The position numbers were made by a program, and so were the translations under genes. From Methyloversatilis discipulorum (lineage in GTDB: Bacteria; Pseudomonadota; Gammaproteobacteria; Burkholderiales; Rhodocyclaceae): DNA of 64,000 nucleotides. A model generated the notes under the pieces. That model was not told the origin of the DNA. It saw nothing but the letters and a program-made list of their open reading frames with translations, and did no database searches. Below are positions 45,190-54,302 of the stretch, piece after piece. Numbering within the stretch: the first letter of the stretch is position 1; the number at the start of each line of letters is the position of its first letter. Where the stretch lies: assembly GCF_018780585.1 (NCBI RefSeq), contig NZ_JADMJL010000050.1, forward strand, positions 1-64,000, written 5' to 3'.

Positions 45190-45870
45190 ACTTCTGTACA
45201 AGCGGCCTTGGCCGCGACGCGGCCGCTGCGGTCCGCGGGCTTGGGCACAGGCAGTTGTCGGGGTCAGAAGACCCCTCCCACAGAACTCCGCCTCCGGCTC
45301 GGGCCGCCGGTGAGGCGCAACCCCTGTGGGAGCGGCCTTGGCCGCGACGCGGCCGCTGCGGTCCGCAGGCTTCGGCACAGACAGCTGTCGGGGTCAGAAG
45401 ACCCCTCCCACAGAAATCCGCCTCCGGCTCGGGCCGCAGGCCGGGGGCAACCCTTGTGGGAGCGGCCTTGGCCGCGACGGGGCTCTTGCGGTCCGCAGGC
45501 TTGGGCACAAGCTGCTGTCGGGGTCAGAAGACCTCTCCCGCAGAACCCTGCCTACGGCTCGGGCCGCCGGTCAGGCGCAACCCCTGTGGGAGCGGCCTTG
45601 GCCGCGACGCGGCCGCTGCGGTCCGCGGGCTTCGATACAGGCTGTTGTCGGGGTCAGAAGACCCCTCCCACAGAGCCCGCCCCCCGGCTCCGGTCGCAGG
45701 CCGGGCGCAACCCTTGTGGGAGCGGCCTTGGCCGCGACGCGGCCGCTGCAGTCCTCAGGCTTGGGCACAGGCAGCTGTCGGGTCGGAAGACCCCTCCCAC
45801 AGAAATCCGCCTCCGGCTCCGGTCGCAGCTCAGGCGCAACTATTGTGGGAGCGGCCTTGGCCGCGACGCG
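45190..45870. repeat. Tandem array of six 130-base REP-like units
   Basis: A unit beginning TGTGGGAGCGGCCTTGGCCG starts at 45195 (degenerate), 45325, 45455, 45585, 45715 and 45844, a spacing of 130, 130, 130, 130 and 129 bases. Each full unit holds the palindrome GCGGCCTTGGCCGC, a second palindrome GGGGTCAGAAGACCCC about 55 bases on, and ends with CTCCCACAG, the inverse of the starting CTGTGGGAG. The copies are nearly identical. This matches the make-up of REP doublets (BIME/REPIN) seen in Pseudomonas and related high-GC bacteria. It fills the gap between comM and ntrX, whose stop it almost touches. Frames through it are not genes. Confidence 0.85.
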
Positions 45871-45874
45871 CGCC

Positions 45875-47122
45875 TTACTCGTGGTGTTCGCCGCGCCGTC
45901 CGATCGGCAGTCCGAGCTGCTTGAGCTTGCGGTACAGATGGGTGCGCTCCAGTCCGGAGCGTTCCGCCAGGCGGGTCATGTTGCCACCCTCGCGTTCCAT
46001 GTGGTGCTCGAAGTACATGCGCTCGAAGGCTTCGCGCGCTTCGCGCAGCGGCTGGTCGAGGCCGGGCAGCACCGGTGTGCCGGCCGGCCGCAGCAGCGCG
46101 CGCAGCGCGCTCGCGTCCACCTCGTCGTCGAGCGCGGCCAGCGCGGCGGAGCGCAGCACCGACACCAGTTCGCCGTAGCCGCCGGGCCAGCCGTGCTGGC
46201 GCAGCAGCGGACGCGCCGACTCGGCCAGTCGACGCGTCGGCACCTCGCCTGCCTCGACCAGGTGTTTCAGCACGTCCTCGGCCAGATCGGCGACTTCGTC
46301 GCGCAGCTCGGCCAGCGCCGGCAGCGGCAGCACGATCTCGAACAGCCGCGCCAGCACGGCTTCTTCCCAGCCTGCCGCCTGCAGTTCCGGCGCACCCTGC
46401 GCACAGCAGGCGATCAGCCGGGCGTCCAGGCGGTCGAGCCGCTCCAGCGCGAAAGCGAGGTTCTTCTGCTGCATGCGCGACAGGTGAGCGATGTCGCCGG
46501 TGTGGATGACGCCGCCGCGCGCGGCATCGAGCTGTTCCTGCGTGATCGGTCCACTGATGGTCGCCAGTTCCAGCCAGCGCCGGCCGGGCGCGGCCAGCGT
46601 CCGCGCCGCCAGTTCGCCGAAGCTGGACGGACCGCAGCGCAGCAGGACGACGCGCGAGCGGGCGGCCATCTGCTCAATCTTGCGCCGCAGGTCGCGCAGC
46701 ACGCCACTGCGTCCGACGGCGCTCAGCGACGGTGCGCTCGGCCGCTGCTCCGGCGAGGCGCCGCGCGCCAGCGCGCGCTTGACCGCGCTCAGCAGCTTGG
46801 CCAGCGCGATCGGCTTCTCGAGGAAGTCCATCGCGCCGATGCGCGTCGCCTCGACTGCCGAATCGATGGTGCCGTGGCCGGACATCATGATGACTGGCAT
46901 CGTCAGCTGTCCGCCCGAAGCCCATTCCTTCAGCAGTGAAATGCCGTCGGTGTCGGGCATCCAGATATCGAGCAGCACCAGATCGGGCCGTTGCGCCGTG
47001 CGCGCCGCGCGCGCCGCCGCCGCGTTCTCGGCGAGCGTCACGTCGTGCCCTTCGTCTCTGAGGATTTCCGACAGCAGTTCGCGGATCCCCATTTCGTCAT
47101 CTACGACCAGTATGCGAGCCAT
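45875..47122 (-). CDS. ntrX: NtrX-like response regulator with degenerate AAA+ domain
   Basis: A 415-residue regulator paired with NtrY. The receiver domain (1-120) is intact, with Asp52 in LVLLDIWMPDTDG and Lys in LEKPIA. The central domain aligns in outline with sigma54 activators but has lost key parts: the Walker A position reads CGPSSFGE instead of GESGTGKE, the GAFTGA loop segment is missing, and Walker B reads GGVIHTGDI instead of GGTLFLDEI. The C-terminal Fis-type helix-turn-helix (GGNMTRLAERSGLERTHLYRKLKQLG) is intact. It should bind DNA under NtrY control but is unlikely to hydrolyse ATP or open sigma54 promoters. Confidence 0.88.
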   Translation of the reverse strand: MARILVVDDEMGIRELLSEILRDEGHDVTLAENAAAARAARTAQRPDLVLLDIWMPDTDGISLLKEWASGGQLTMPVIMMSGHGTIDSAVEATRIGAMDFLEKPIALAKLLSAVKRALARGASPEQRPSAPSLSAVGRSGVLRDLRRKIEQMAARSRVVLLRCGPSSFGELAARTLAAPGRRWLELATISGPITQEQLDAARGGVIHTGDIAHLSRMQQKNLAFALERLDRLDARLIACCAQGAPELQAAGWEEAVLARLFEIVLPLPALAELRDEVADLAEDVLKHLVEAGEVPTRRLAESARPLLRQHGWPGGYGELVSVLRSAALAALDDEVDASALRALLRPAGTPVLPGLDQPLREAREAFERMYFEHHMEREGGNMTRLAERSGLERTHLYRKLKQLGLPIGRRGEHHE

Positions 47123-47137
47123 TCTTCCCTGATTCCT

Positions 47138-49240
47138 TCATGCCGCCAGTGGCAGCGAGATGCGGATTTCCGCGCCATGCGGCGCGACGTTCTCTATTTC
47201 TATGCGTCCTTCGTGCTCATCGACGATCTTCTTGACGATGGCCAGTCCGAGTCCGGTGCCACGCGCCTTGGACGTGACATAGGGCTCGAAGGCGCGCGCC
47301 AGCACCTGCGGCGGAAAGCCGCTGCCGTTGTCGCGCACCGCCAGTTCCGCTCGCCCCCCACGGCGCCGCGTCTGGATCTGTATGCAGGGTGCGTCGGCCT
47401 CGGCCAGCGCGTCCTGCGCGTTCTGCAGCAGATTGTGGATCACTTGCCGCAGCTGTCCGACATCGCCGGCCACGTCGGGCAGGTCCGGCGACAACTGGCG
47501 CTCGATGCGGGCGGCCGACGTTTCGTACAGGCCGAGCACTTCGTCGACCAGCCGGTTCAGGTCGAGCGGCGCCAGCGCCGGCGCGGGCAGCCGCGCGTAG
47601 TCGCGGAAGGCGTTCACCATGTTCTTCATCGCCTCGACCTGGTCGACGATGGTCGAGGTGGCGCGCGCCAGCATCTTCTGGCCCTCCGCGTCGAGCTTGT
47701 CCGACAGCTTGAACTGCAGCCGCTCGGCTGACAGCTGTATCGGCGTCAGCGGGTTCTTGATCTCGTGCGCCAGCCGCCGCGCGACCTCGCCCCAGGCGGC
47801 GCTGCGCTGCGCCGAAATGAGCTGCGTGATGTCGTCGAACACGACGACGAAGCCGCCGCCGCCGGCCGCCGGCAGCTGCGAGCCGCGGATCAGCAGCGTC
47901 TTGCCCGGACCGAAGGGGTCGGGGATGTCGATCTGCCGGCTCCACGATTCCTGCGCCTCGTCGATCGCGGCGACGATGGTGTCACGCAGTTCGGCGTGCC
48001 GCGGCCACTGCGCCAGCGTCAGCGTTTCCCACCCCTCCAGCGTGTCACCGAGGATGGCCATCGCGCCCTGGTTGGCGGCGCGCAGCTTGGTCGACGGGCT
48101 GAAGGCCAGCACGCCGGTCGACAGGTTGCCGAGCACGCCTTCGAGATAGGTGCGCGCCGCTTCGGTTTCGGCGCGGCTGCGCTCGGCCTGGGCGCGCGCC
48201 TCGTTCAGCTGTTCCGTCATGCGGCGGAAGGACTGGGTCAGCGTGCCCAGTTCGTCGCGCGAGGCGACCGCCGGGATAGGGCTGAAGTCGCCCTGCATCA
48301 CCGCGTCGGTGCCGCGCGCCAGGATGGACAGCGGCGCCGACATGCGACGGCTGATGACGAAGGCCACCGCCAGCGCCGACAGCAGCGCGAGCAGCAGCGC
48401 CAGCGTCAGCGTCAGCGCGAAGATGCGTTTCAGCCCGGCGCGCGCCAGCGACAGCTCTTCGTAGTCGCGGTAGGCGCTCTGCACCGCTTCGGCGTTCTGC
48501 GCCAGCGAAGCCGGCAGCGGTTGCGTCAGTTGCAGCACCGGGGCGTCGGAGGCCAGCGCGCCGCTGCCGACGAACACCAGCGCGCGCACCGTCAGTCCGG
48601 CGTCGACGTCGCTCTCGACCGCGGCGAAACCGGCGCCCTGTCGCGCCTGCCGCAGTTGCGACGGCGACGGCAGCGGCGGCACCAGCCGGGTGGCCGCCGA
48701 GCTGGTCGACAGCACGCGGCCGGCGGACGAGAACAGCGTCGCGCTGGCGGCGCCCGACTGTTCGCGCAGCTCGTCCAGCCGCGCGCTGCGCCGGATCAGC
48801 GGCGTGTCGCCCAGTTCGCGCGCCATCGCGCGGGCCTTTTCCAGCAGGTCGGCGGAGACGTAGTCCAGCGTGTTGCGGCCGAGGTTGAGGCCGCCCTCGA
48901 GCGCCTGTTCGATGCGCACGTTGAACCAGGAATCGACCGAGCGCGACACGAAGTTCACCGACAGCACGTAGATCAGTGCGCCCGGTGCCACGGCGAGCGC
49001 GGCGAAGGCGGCGAACAGCCGCAGCTTCAGACGGGAGCCGAACACTGCGGCGCGGTGCTCGCGCAGCAGCTGCGTCACCAGCCAGGCGACCAATGCCAGC
49101 AGGCCGACCGCGACCGTGATGTTCATGCCGAGCAGCAGCGGGTAATTGCGCGCGAACAGCTCGGTGTTCTCGCTGGCCAGCGACAGCAGCAGCAGCAGCA
49201 CGCCGCTGATCGCCGTGGTGGCGACGATGAAGGCCCTCAT
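47138..49240 (-). CDS. ntrY: Sensor histidine kinase NtrY
   Basis: A 700-residue inner-membrane kinase. Helices lie near residues 5-27, 38-60 and 80-100, then a periplasmic part, another helix (FALTLTLALLLALLSALAVAF), HAMP, PAS (about 395-500), HisKA with RRLAHEIKNPLTPIQLSAERL and HATPase_c with NLLQNAQDAL and GTGLGLAIVKKIV. It controls NtrX; the pair regulates nitrogen or redox responses in relatives. The start at 49240 overlaps the DUF4390 gene by four bases. ntrX follows 15 bases on. Confidence 0.93.
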   Translation of the reverse strand: MRAFIVATTAISGVLLLLLSLASENTELFARNYPLLLGMNITVAVGLLALVAWLVTQLLREHRAAVFGSRLKLRLFAAFAALAVAPGALIYVLSVNFVSRSVDSWFNVRIEQALEGGLNLGRNTLDYVSADLLEKARAMARELGDTPLIRRSARLDELREQSGAASATLFSSAGRVLSTSSAATRLVPPLPSPSQLRQARQGAGFAAVESDVDAGLTVRALVFVGSGALASDAPVLQLTQPLPASLAQNAEAVQSAYRDYEELSLARAGLKRIFALTLTLALLLALLSALAVAFVISRRMSAPLSILARGTDAVMQGDFSPIPAVASRDELGTLTQSFRRMTEQLNEARAQAERSRAETEAARTYLEGVLGNLSTGVLAFSPSTKLRAANQGAMAILGDTLEGWETLTLAQWPRHAELRDTIVAAIDEAQESWSRQIDIPDPFGPGKTLLIRGSQLPAAGGGGFVVVFDDITQLISAQRSAAWGEVARRLAHEIKNPLTPIQLSAERLQFKLSDKLDAEGQKMLARATSTIVDQVEAMKNMVNAFRDYARLPAPALAPLDLNRLVDEVLGLYETSAARIERQLSPDLPDVAGDVGQLRQVIHNLLQNAQDALAEADAPCIQIQTRRRGGRAELAVRDNGSGFPPQVLARAFEPYVTSKARGTGLGLAIVKKIVDEHEGRIEIENVAPHGAEIRISLPLAA

Positions 49241-49848
49241 CGCGCCTCCCGCGGCTGTGCGGTGAAGCCCCAGCGCTGCCATTCCGATTCCAGCGTCCAG
49301 TCGCGGTTGCTCATTGCGCTGAGCTGGAAAGGTTTGGGCAGCTGCGTCACGTCCAGGCGCAGGCGCAGCGAGGCGACATAGCTCTCGCCGGCCTTCAGGC
49401 GGTCGTAGTCGACCACGTGCCAGCTGCGCAGGCGGCCGATCAGCTTCAGTGCCTCGTCCAGCGTGTCGAAGCTCTGATGCAGCGCGCCAGTGGACACGCG
49501 GTACTGCCGGGTCAGCGCGTGATAGCTGAGACGGTAGGTCTGGCTGCGCTCGACCACGTCCTCGTCCAGCCAGTACCAGCGCGGTCGGCTGATTTCGAAC
49601 TCGAGCACGAAGTACAGCGCGACGCCGCGCGTGACCGCTTCGGCCAGCCGCGGCGACAGCGCGATCGAAACATCGGTCGACAACTGGTAGCCGTCGTCGC
49701 CGTGGTCAAGGCGCACGTCGCGCATCGTGACGCCTGCGGCCGACGCGTGGCCGGCCAGCGTCGCGATCAGCAACGCCAGCAGCAGCGCGCGCGCGCGCTC
49801 AGCCAGCGTGCGGAGACTTCTGCAGCAGTGCGTAGTAGAAGCCGTCAT
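49237..49848 (-). CDS. DUF4390-domain exported protein
   Basis: A 203-residue protein with a signal sequence (LLLALLIATLAGHASA) and a DUF4390 domain: LDHGDDGYQLSTDVSIAL, VALYFVLEFEISRPRWYWLDEDV and YRLSYHALTRQYRVSTGALHQSF. The domain always seems to sit between rsmB and ntrY in betaproteobacteria; its role is unknown. The chosen start at 49848 lies 50 bases inside rsmB; there is no later ATG before the signal peptide, so the overlap appears real. Confidence 0.88.
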   Translation of the reverse strand: MTASTTHCCRSLRTLAERARALLLALLIATLAGHASAAGVTMRDVRLDHGDDGYQLSTDVSIALSPRLAEAVTRGVALYFVLEFEISRPRWYWLDEDVVERSQTYRLSYHALTRQYRVSTGALHQSFDTLDEALKLIGRLRSWHVVDYDRLKAGESYVASLRLRLDVTQLPKPFQLSAMSNRDWTLESEWQRWGFTAQPREAR

Positions 49849-51106
49849 GCTCGGCGGTCGGCAGCAGTTGCAGATCGGGCGCACCACATGGGCTCAGACG
49901 TAGGCAGTCGGGATGGCGGGCGGTGAAGGCGGTCACCTGATCCTGATTTTCGGCGCGGAACACCGAACAGGTGGCATAGAGCAATTTACCACCCGGAGCG
50001 AGCACGCGCCAAAGCGCATCCAGTATTGCGCGCTGCTGGGCGGCGAAGCCGGCGATGTCCTGCGGACGGCGCAGCCATTTGGCGTCCGGGTGGCGACGCA
50101 CGACGCCGGAGGCGCTGCACGGTACGTCGGCCAGGATGCGGTCGAACGGCGTGCCGTCCCACCAGTCGTCCGGCCGGGCGGCGTCGCCGACCGCGATGCG
50201 GCCGCGCAGACCCAGCCGCTCGAAGTTTTCGGCGATGCGTCGGGTACGCGGTTCGCTGTGGTCCAGGGCCAGCAGGTCGAGCTCGGCCCGTTCGAGCAGA
50301 TGCGACGCCTTGCCGCCCGGTGCGGCGCAGGCGTCGAGCACGCGCTGGCCGGGGGCGACATCGAGCAAGGCAGCCGCGCGCTGGGCGCCGAGGTCCTGTA
50401 CCGACAGCTCGCCGTCGGCGAAGCCGGGCAGGCGCGACACCGGGCTGGGCTTGTCGAGCAGCAGGCCGTCGTCGCCGCGGATCTGCGCCACGATGCCGGC
50501 CGCCTGCAACTGCGCCAGCGCCTGCTGTGGCGTCGTGCGGCGGCGGTTCGCGCGCAGCGCCATCGGCGGGTGGACATTGCCCTGCGCGGCGATGTCCTGC
50601 CAGTGATCGGGATGGTCGTGACGCAGCATATCCAGCCACCACTGCGGGTGCTGCAGCCGGGCGGCCGGGTCGGCGGCAACCGCCGCGTCGAGTTCGGCGT
50701 GACGGCGCTGCGCGTTGCGCAGCACCGCATTCATCAGCCCGCCGAAGCGATCACCACCAAGTACGCGCGCGGCCTCGACCGCCTGGTTCACCGTGGTGTG
50801 CGCCGTGTCGGGTCGCGCTTCGAGCCGGCACAGCGCGACCAGCAGCAATGCGCGGCGGTCGGTTTCGCGCAGCGGCTTGGGTACCAGCACGGCCAGCCGG
50901 CGTTCGATGCCGGCGTGAGCGCGCAGGCACTGGTACGCCAGGTCGCGCACGGCGGCACCGTTGGTCGACTGCGCAGCGACGTGGCCGAAGGCGTCGTCGA
51001 GCGCCTCACCCTGCAGCACGCCGGCAACGGCGTGTGCGGCGTCGAGCAGCGATGCGGCGAGCGAATCAGCAGGAAGCGTCCTGGGGGGGCGGGAAGTGGA
51101 ATTCAA
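49799..51106 (-). CDS. rsmB: 16S rRNA m5C967 methyltransferase
   Basis: A 435-residue enzyme. The N-terminal NusB-like RNA-binding domain (about 1-140) is followed by the SAM-dependent domain with VLDACAAPGGKASHLLE (motif I), DVPCSASGVVRRHPD (Cys, motif IV) and LLYATCSVFRAENQDQV (catalytic Cys, motif VI). It methylates C967 of 16S rRNA. It belongs to the def-fmt-htpX-rsmB run but is separated by DUF2237. Confidence 0.96.
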   Translation of the reverse strand: MNSTSRPPRTLPADSLAASLLDAAHAVAGVLQGEALDDAFGHVAAQSTNGAAVRDLAYQCLRAHAGIERRLAVLVPKPLRETDRRALLLVALCRLEARPDTAHTTVNQAVEAARVLGGDRFGGLMNAVLRNAQRRHAELDAAVAADPAARLQHPQWWLDMLRHDHPDHWQDIAAQGNVHPPMALRANRRRTTPQQALAQLQAAGIVAQIRGDDGLLLDKPSPVSRLPGFADGELSVQDLGAQRAAALLDVAPGQRVLDACAAPGGKASHLLERAELDLLALDHSEPRTRRIAENFERLGLRGRIAVGDAARPDDWWDGTPFDRILADVPCSASGVVRRHPDAKWLRRPQDIAGFAAQQRAILDALWRVLAPGGKLLYATCSVFRAENQDQVTAFTARHPDCLRLSPCGAPDLQLLPTAEHDGFYYALLQKSPHAG

Positions 51107-51158
51107 TCTTGGATGCGGGTGATGGCCGGGCGCGGGAGCGCGATTGTAAGCGCTGCGC

Positions 51159-51548
51159 TCAGCCGGCCCACGCGTGCGCCTTCAATGCGTCGAGCGGCGC
51201 ATGCCGCAGGGCCGACTCGTGCGTCGCGACCAGCACCACCTGCGGTGCCTGGCCCGCCTCGTAGGCCTCGCGCCAGCGCATGGCGCACAGGCACCAGCGG
51301 TCGCCGGCGCGCAGGCCGGGGAAGTCGTACTCGGGGCGCGGCGTCGACAGGTCGTTGCCGCGCGAGCGGGAAAAGTCGAGAAAGGCGTCGGTCATGACGG
51401 CACATACCGTGTGCGAGCCGAAGTCGTTCTCGTCCGTGTTGCAGCAGCCGTCGCGGAAGAAACCGGTGATCGGCTTGAACGAACACGGCTCCAGCGGTCC
51501 GCCGAGTACGTTGCGCGCGCCGCCGCCGCCGTTCCAGCCTCGATCCAT
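51159..51548 (-). CDS. DUF2237-family protein
   Basis: A 129-residue protein. ARNVLGGPLEPCSFKPITGFFRDGCCNT is the hallmark of DUF2237, and VCAVMTDAFLDFSRSRGNDLSTP, DRWCLCAMRWREAYEAGQAP and ATHESAL complete it. Several conserved cysteines suggest metal binding or redox sensing, but no function is known. The start at 51548 is the ATG before the conserved region; the frame is open upstream without a better start. Confidence 0.88.
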   Translation of the reverse strand: MDRGWNGGGGARNVLGGPLEPCSFKPITGFFRDGCCNTDENDFGSHTVCAVMTDAFLDFSRSRGNDLSTPRPEYDFPGLRAGDRWCLCAMRWREAYEAGQAPQVVLVATHESALRHAPLDALKAHAWAG

Positions 51549-51650
51549 GTCGGCATCTCCACGTTGTACAGATGAAAGACGAAACCCGCAGCGCGCGCCG
51601 CGAAAGCTGCGCACGCTGCGGGCATGATGCCGCAATGGCGGGGGTGTGTG

Positions 51651-52505
51651 TCAGCGACCGGTGGCGAGTGCGCGCAGCCGCTCGATGCGTTCCTCGGTCG
51701 CCGGGTGGGTGCTGAACAGGCCACGCAGGCCGCCGCCGGACAGCGGGTTCATGATCATCATCTGGCCGGTTTCCGGATGCGCTTCGGCAGTCGGCATCGG
51801 AATGCCGCGGGCGTAGGCGTCGATCTTGGCCAGCGCGCTGGCCAGTGCCTCCGGGTCGCCCGAGATCGCCGCGCCCTCGCGGTCGGCACCGAACTCGCGG
51901 GTGCGCGAGATCGCCATCTGGATCAGCATGGCGGCGATCGGCGCCAGGATGGCGACGGCGATGCTGAGCACCGGATTGGCCGGGCGGCCTTCCGAATCGC
52001 GGCCACCGCCGAAGAACATGCCGAACTGCGCCAGCGCCGAAATCGCACCGGACACCGTGGCCGAAATGGTCGAGATCAGGATGTCGCGGTTCTTCACGTG
52101 CGCCAGTTCGTGCGCCATCACGCCGCGCAGTTCGCGCGCCGACAGCATCTGGATGATGCCGGTGGTCGCGGCAACCGCGGCGTTTTCCGGATTGCGGCCG
52201 GTGGCGAAGGCGTTGGGCTGCGCTTCGTCGATGATGTAGACGCGGGGCATCGGCAGCTGCGCGCGCTGCGCCAGCTCGGCCACCATGTTGTACAGGTAGG
52301 GCGAGGAGGCGGCGTCGACTTCGCGCGCGTTGTACATGCGCAGCACCATCTTGTCGGAGAACCAGTAGGCCCACAGATTGGTGGCGCCGCCGAACAGCAG
52401 TGCGATCAGCATGCCCTGCTGACCGCCGATGGCTGCACCGACCACGCCGAACAGCGCGACGATGCCCGCCATCAGTATCGAGGTCTTGAGCCAGTTGCCG
52501 AACAT
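51651..52505 (-). CDS. htpX: Membrane protease HtpX
   Basis: A 284-residue M48 zinc protease of the inner membrane with its active site in the cytoplasm: helices near 8-28 and 33-52, catalytic HEXXH in [14 protein letters not shown] (about 129-142), two further helices, and the third ligand in [11 protein letters not shown]. It helps FtsH to degrade misfolded membrane proteins. Length is normal. Confidence 0.96.
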   Translation of the reverse strand: MFGNWLKTSILMAGIVALFGVVGAAIGGQQGMLIALLFGGATNLWAYWFSDKMVLRMYNAREVDAASSPYLYNMVAELAQRAQLPMPRVYIIDEAQPNAFATGRNPENAAVAATTGIIQMLSARELRGVMAHELAHVKNRDILISTISATVSGAISALAQFGMFFGGGRDSEGRPANPVLSIAVAILAPIAAMLIQMAISRTREFGADREGAAISGDPEALASALAKIDAYARGIPMPTAEAHPETGQMMIMNPLSGGGLRGLFSTHPATEERIERLRALATGR

Positions 52506-52629
52506 TCGAATACCTTTCAGTAAGAGAGGAAGCGCACTATAGATCGTGCGCGAAGCAAGAAATTCAAGCGGCGGCGCTGGTGAAAACTGCGCTTACAAGG
52601 AAACCCCGGGGCGTCGCGGCGGCGGCGGA

Positions 52630-53577
52630 TCACACCTCGGCCTGCTGGCCGACCGCCAGCGGATGACCGTGCAGGAAGTCGGCGGCCGGCAGCCGCTTGC
52701 CGCCTGGTTTCTGCAGCTCGGTCACGCGCAGCGCGCCTTCTCCGCAGGCGATCACGACGCCGTCGTCGCCGACCGCGAGGATGCGCCCGGGCTCGCCGCT
52801 CGCCGACTCGACGCGAGCCCGCCACAGCTTGATCGGCGTGCCGTCCACAGTCATCAGCCCGCCGGGGAAGGGGTTGAAGGCGCGGATCGCGCGGTCCAGG
52901 TCGACCGCCGGACGGCGGAAGTCCAGCGCCGCCTCTGCCTTGCCGATCTTCGCCGCATAGCAGGCGCCGTCGGCCGGCTGCGGCACCGGTCTGATGCGTC
53001 CGGCCAGCAGCGCGGGCAGCGTGTCGATCAGCAGTTGCGCGCCGGTGGCGGCCAGCCGGTCGTGCAGCGTTGCGGTGGTGTCGTCGGCGGCGATGTCGAC
53101 GGTGCGCTCGGCCAGCATCGGGCCGGTATCCAGTCCCTCGTCCATCTGCATCAGCGTGATGCCGCTGCGGGCGTCGCCCGCCTCGATCGCGCGATGGATG
53201 GGCGCGGCGCCGCGCCAGCGTGGCAGCAGCGAGGCGTGGATGTTGATGCAGCCGAGGCGCGGAATGTCGAGCACGGCGCGCGGCAGCAGCAGGCCGTAGG
53301 CGACCACGACCAGCAGGTCCGGCGCGGCCTCGACCAGCGGTGCGCGCAGTTCCAGCGTTTTCAAAGTTTCGGGCTGGGCCACGTTCAGGCCGTGCGCCAG
53401 TGCGCGCTGCTTGACCGGGCTGGGCATCAGTTTCATGCCGCGCCCGGCCGGACGGTCGGGCTGGGTCAACACCAGCGGGATGTCGCAGTCGAAGCCGGCC
53501 AGCGCGTCGAGCGCGCGGGCGGCGAATTCGGGCGTGCCAGCGAAGGCGATGCGTGGGCGGGCGATGCGCGACTGCAT
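52630..53577 (-). CDS. fmt: Methionyl-tRNA formyltransferase
   Basis: A 315-residue enzyme formylating initiator Met-tRNA with 10-formyl-THF. The catalytic core includes [14 protein letters not shown], the loop [37 protein letters not shown] (Asn-His) and [11 protein letters not shown]. The C-terminal tRNA-binding domain is present. The start overlaps the def stop by one base. Confidence 0.97.
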   Translation of the reverse strand: MQSRIARPRIAFAGTPEFAARALDALAGFDCDIPLVLTQPDRPAGRGMKLMPSPVKQRALAHGLNVAQPETLKTLELRAPLVEAAPDLLVVVAYGLLLPRAVLDIPRLGCINIHASLLPRWRGAAPIHRAIEAGDARSGITLMQMDEGLDTGPMLAERTVDIAADDTTATLHDRLAATGAQLLIDTLPALLAGRIRPVPQPADGACYAAKIGKAEAALDFRRPAVDLDRAIRAFNPFPGGLMTVDGTPIKLWRARVESASGEPGRILAVGDDGVVIACGEGALRVTELQKPGGKRLPAADFLHGHPLAVGQQAEV

Positions 53578-54080
53578 CAGGCGGTTTCGCGCGCCTGCTT
53601 CGCGAGCTTGGTCTTGATCCGTGTCTGCTTCAGCTGCGACAGGTGGTCGACGAACACCTTGCCCTGCAGGTGATCCATCTCATGCTGGATGCAGACGGCC
53701 AGCAGGCCGTGCGCGTCGATGTCCTGCTCGGCGCCGTCCAGGGTCAGCGTGCGCACCTTCACGTGTTCGGCGCGGGTCACCTTGTCGTAGATGCCGGGCA
53801 CCGACAGGCAGCCTTCTTCATAGACCTGTTCGCCGTCGCGCTCGACGATGCGCGGGTTGATCAGCGTGATCAGGCCGGACTTGTCCTCGCTGATGTCGAT
53901 CACGATCACCTGCTTGTGCACGTCAACCTGTGTTGCGGCCAGCCCGATGCCCGGCGCGGCGTACATGGTTTCGGCCATGTCGGCGGCGAGCTTGCGGATG
54001 GAATCGTCCACCGCGATGACCGGCGCCGCCTTCTTGCGCAGGCGGGGGTCGGGGAATTTCAGAATCGGGAGCAGGGCCAT
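53577..54080 (-). CDS. def: Peptide deformylase
   Basis: A 167-residue metalloenzyme removing the formyl group of nascent proteins. The three motifs are intact: [21 protein letters not shown] (Cys ligand) and [11 protein letters not shown] (HEXXH). It leads the def-fmt-htpX run and is divergent from the LysM gene. Confidence 0.97.
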   Translation of the reverse strand: MALLPILKFPDPRLRKKAAPVIAVDDSIRKLAADMAETMYAAPGIGLAATQVDVHKQVIVIDISEDKSGLITLINPRIVERDGEQVYEEGCLSVPGIYDKVTRAEHVKVRTLTLDGAEQDIDAHGLLAVCIQHEMDHLQGKVFVDHLSQLKQTRIKTKLAKQARETA

Positions 54081-54126
54081 AAAAGTCGTGCTGATTTAAT
54101 GGATTAGCGGTGAATTTTCATGCAGA

Positions 54127-54156
54127 CTGTCATTACATGACGCCGCTTGCTACACT
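54127..54156 (+). promoter_or_regulatory. Candidate promoter of the LysM-dprA operon
   Basis: -35 CTGTCA (54127-54132), an 18-base spacer and -10 TACACT (54151-54156) with an extended TGC just before it. Transcription would start near 54163, giving a leader of about 140 bases that contains an 8-pair hairpin CGGCATGC...GCGTGCCG (54159-54179). Confidence 0.45.
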
Positions 54157-54302
54157 TCGGCATGCAGTTGGCGTGCCGCCTTGCCAAGTCACCGTTTCGA
54201 CGGTGCAGGGCATTCAAGGTGGAGCCGGTTCGTAACGATATTGAAAGGCAAACCCCCGGCAGGTTCCTGCATGCGCAGGCGCTGCCCGTGCGAGGCCACA
54301 CC

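Noticed and set aside
45110-45930. Long frames on both strands in the comM-ntrX gap, coding for repeats such as GVRRPLPQ
   Set aside because: They are translations of the 130-base tandem repeat, present in several frames, with no independent support.
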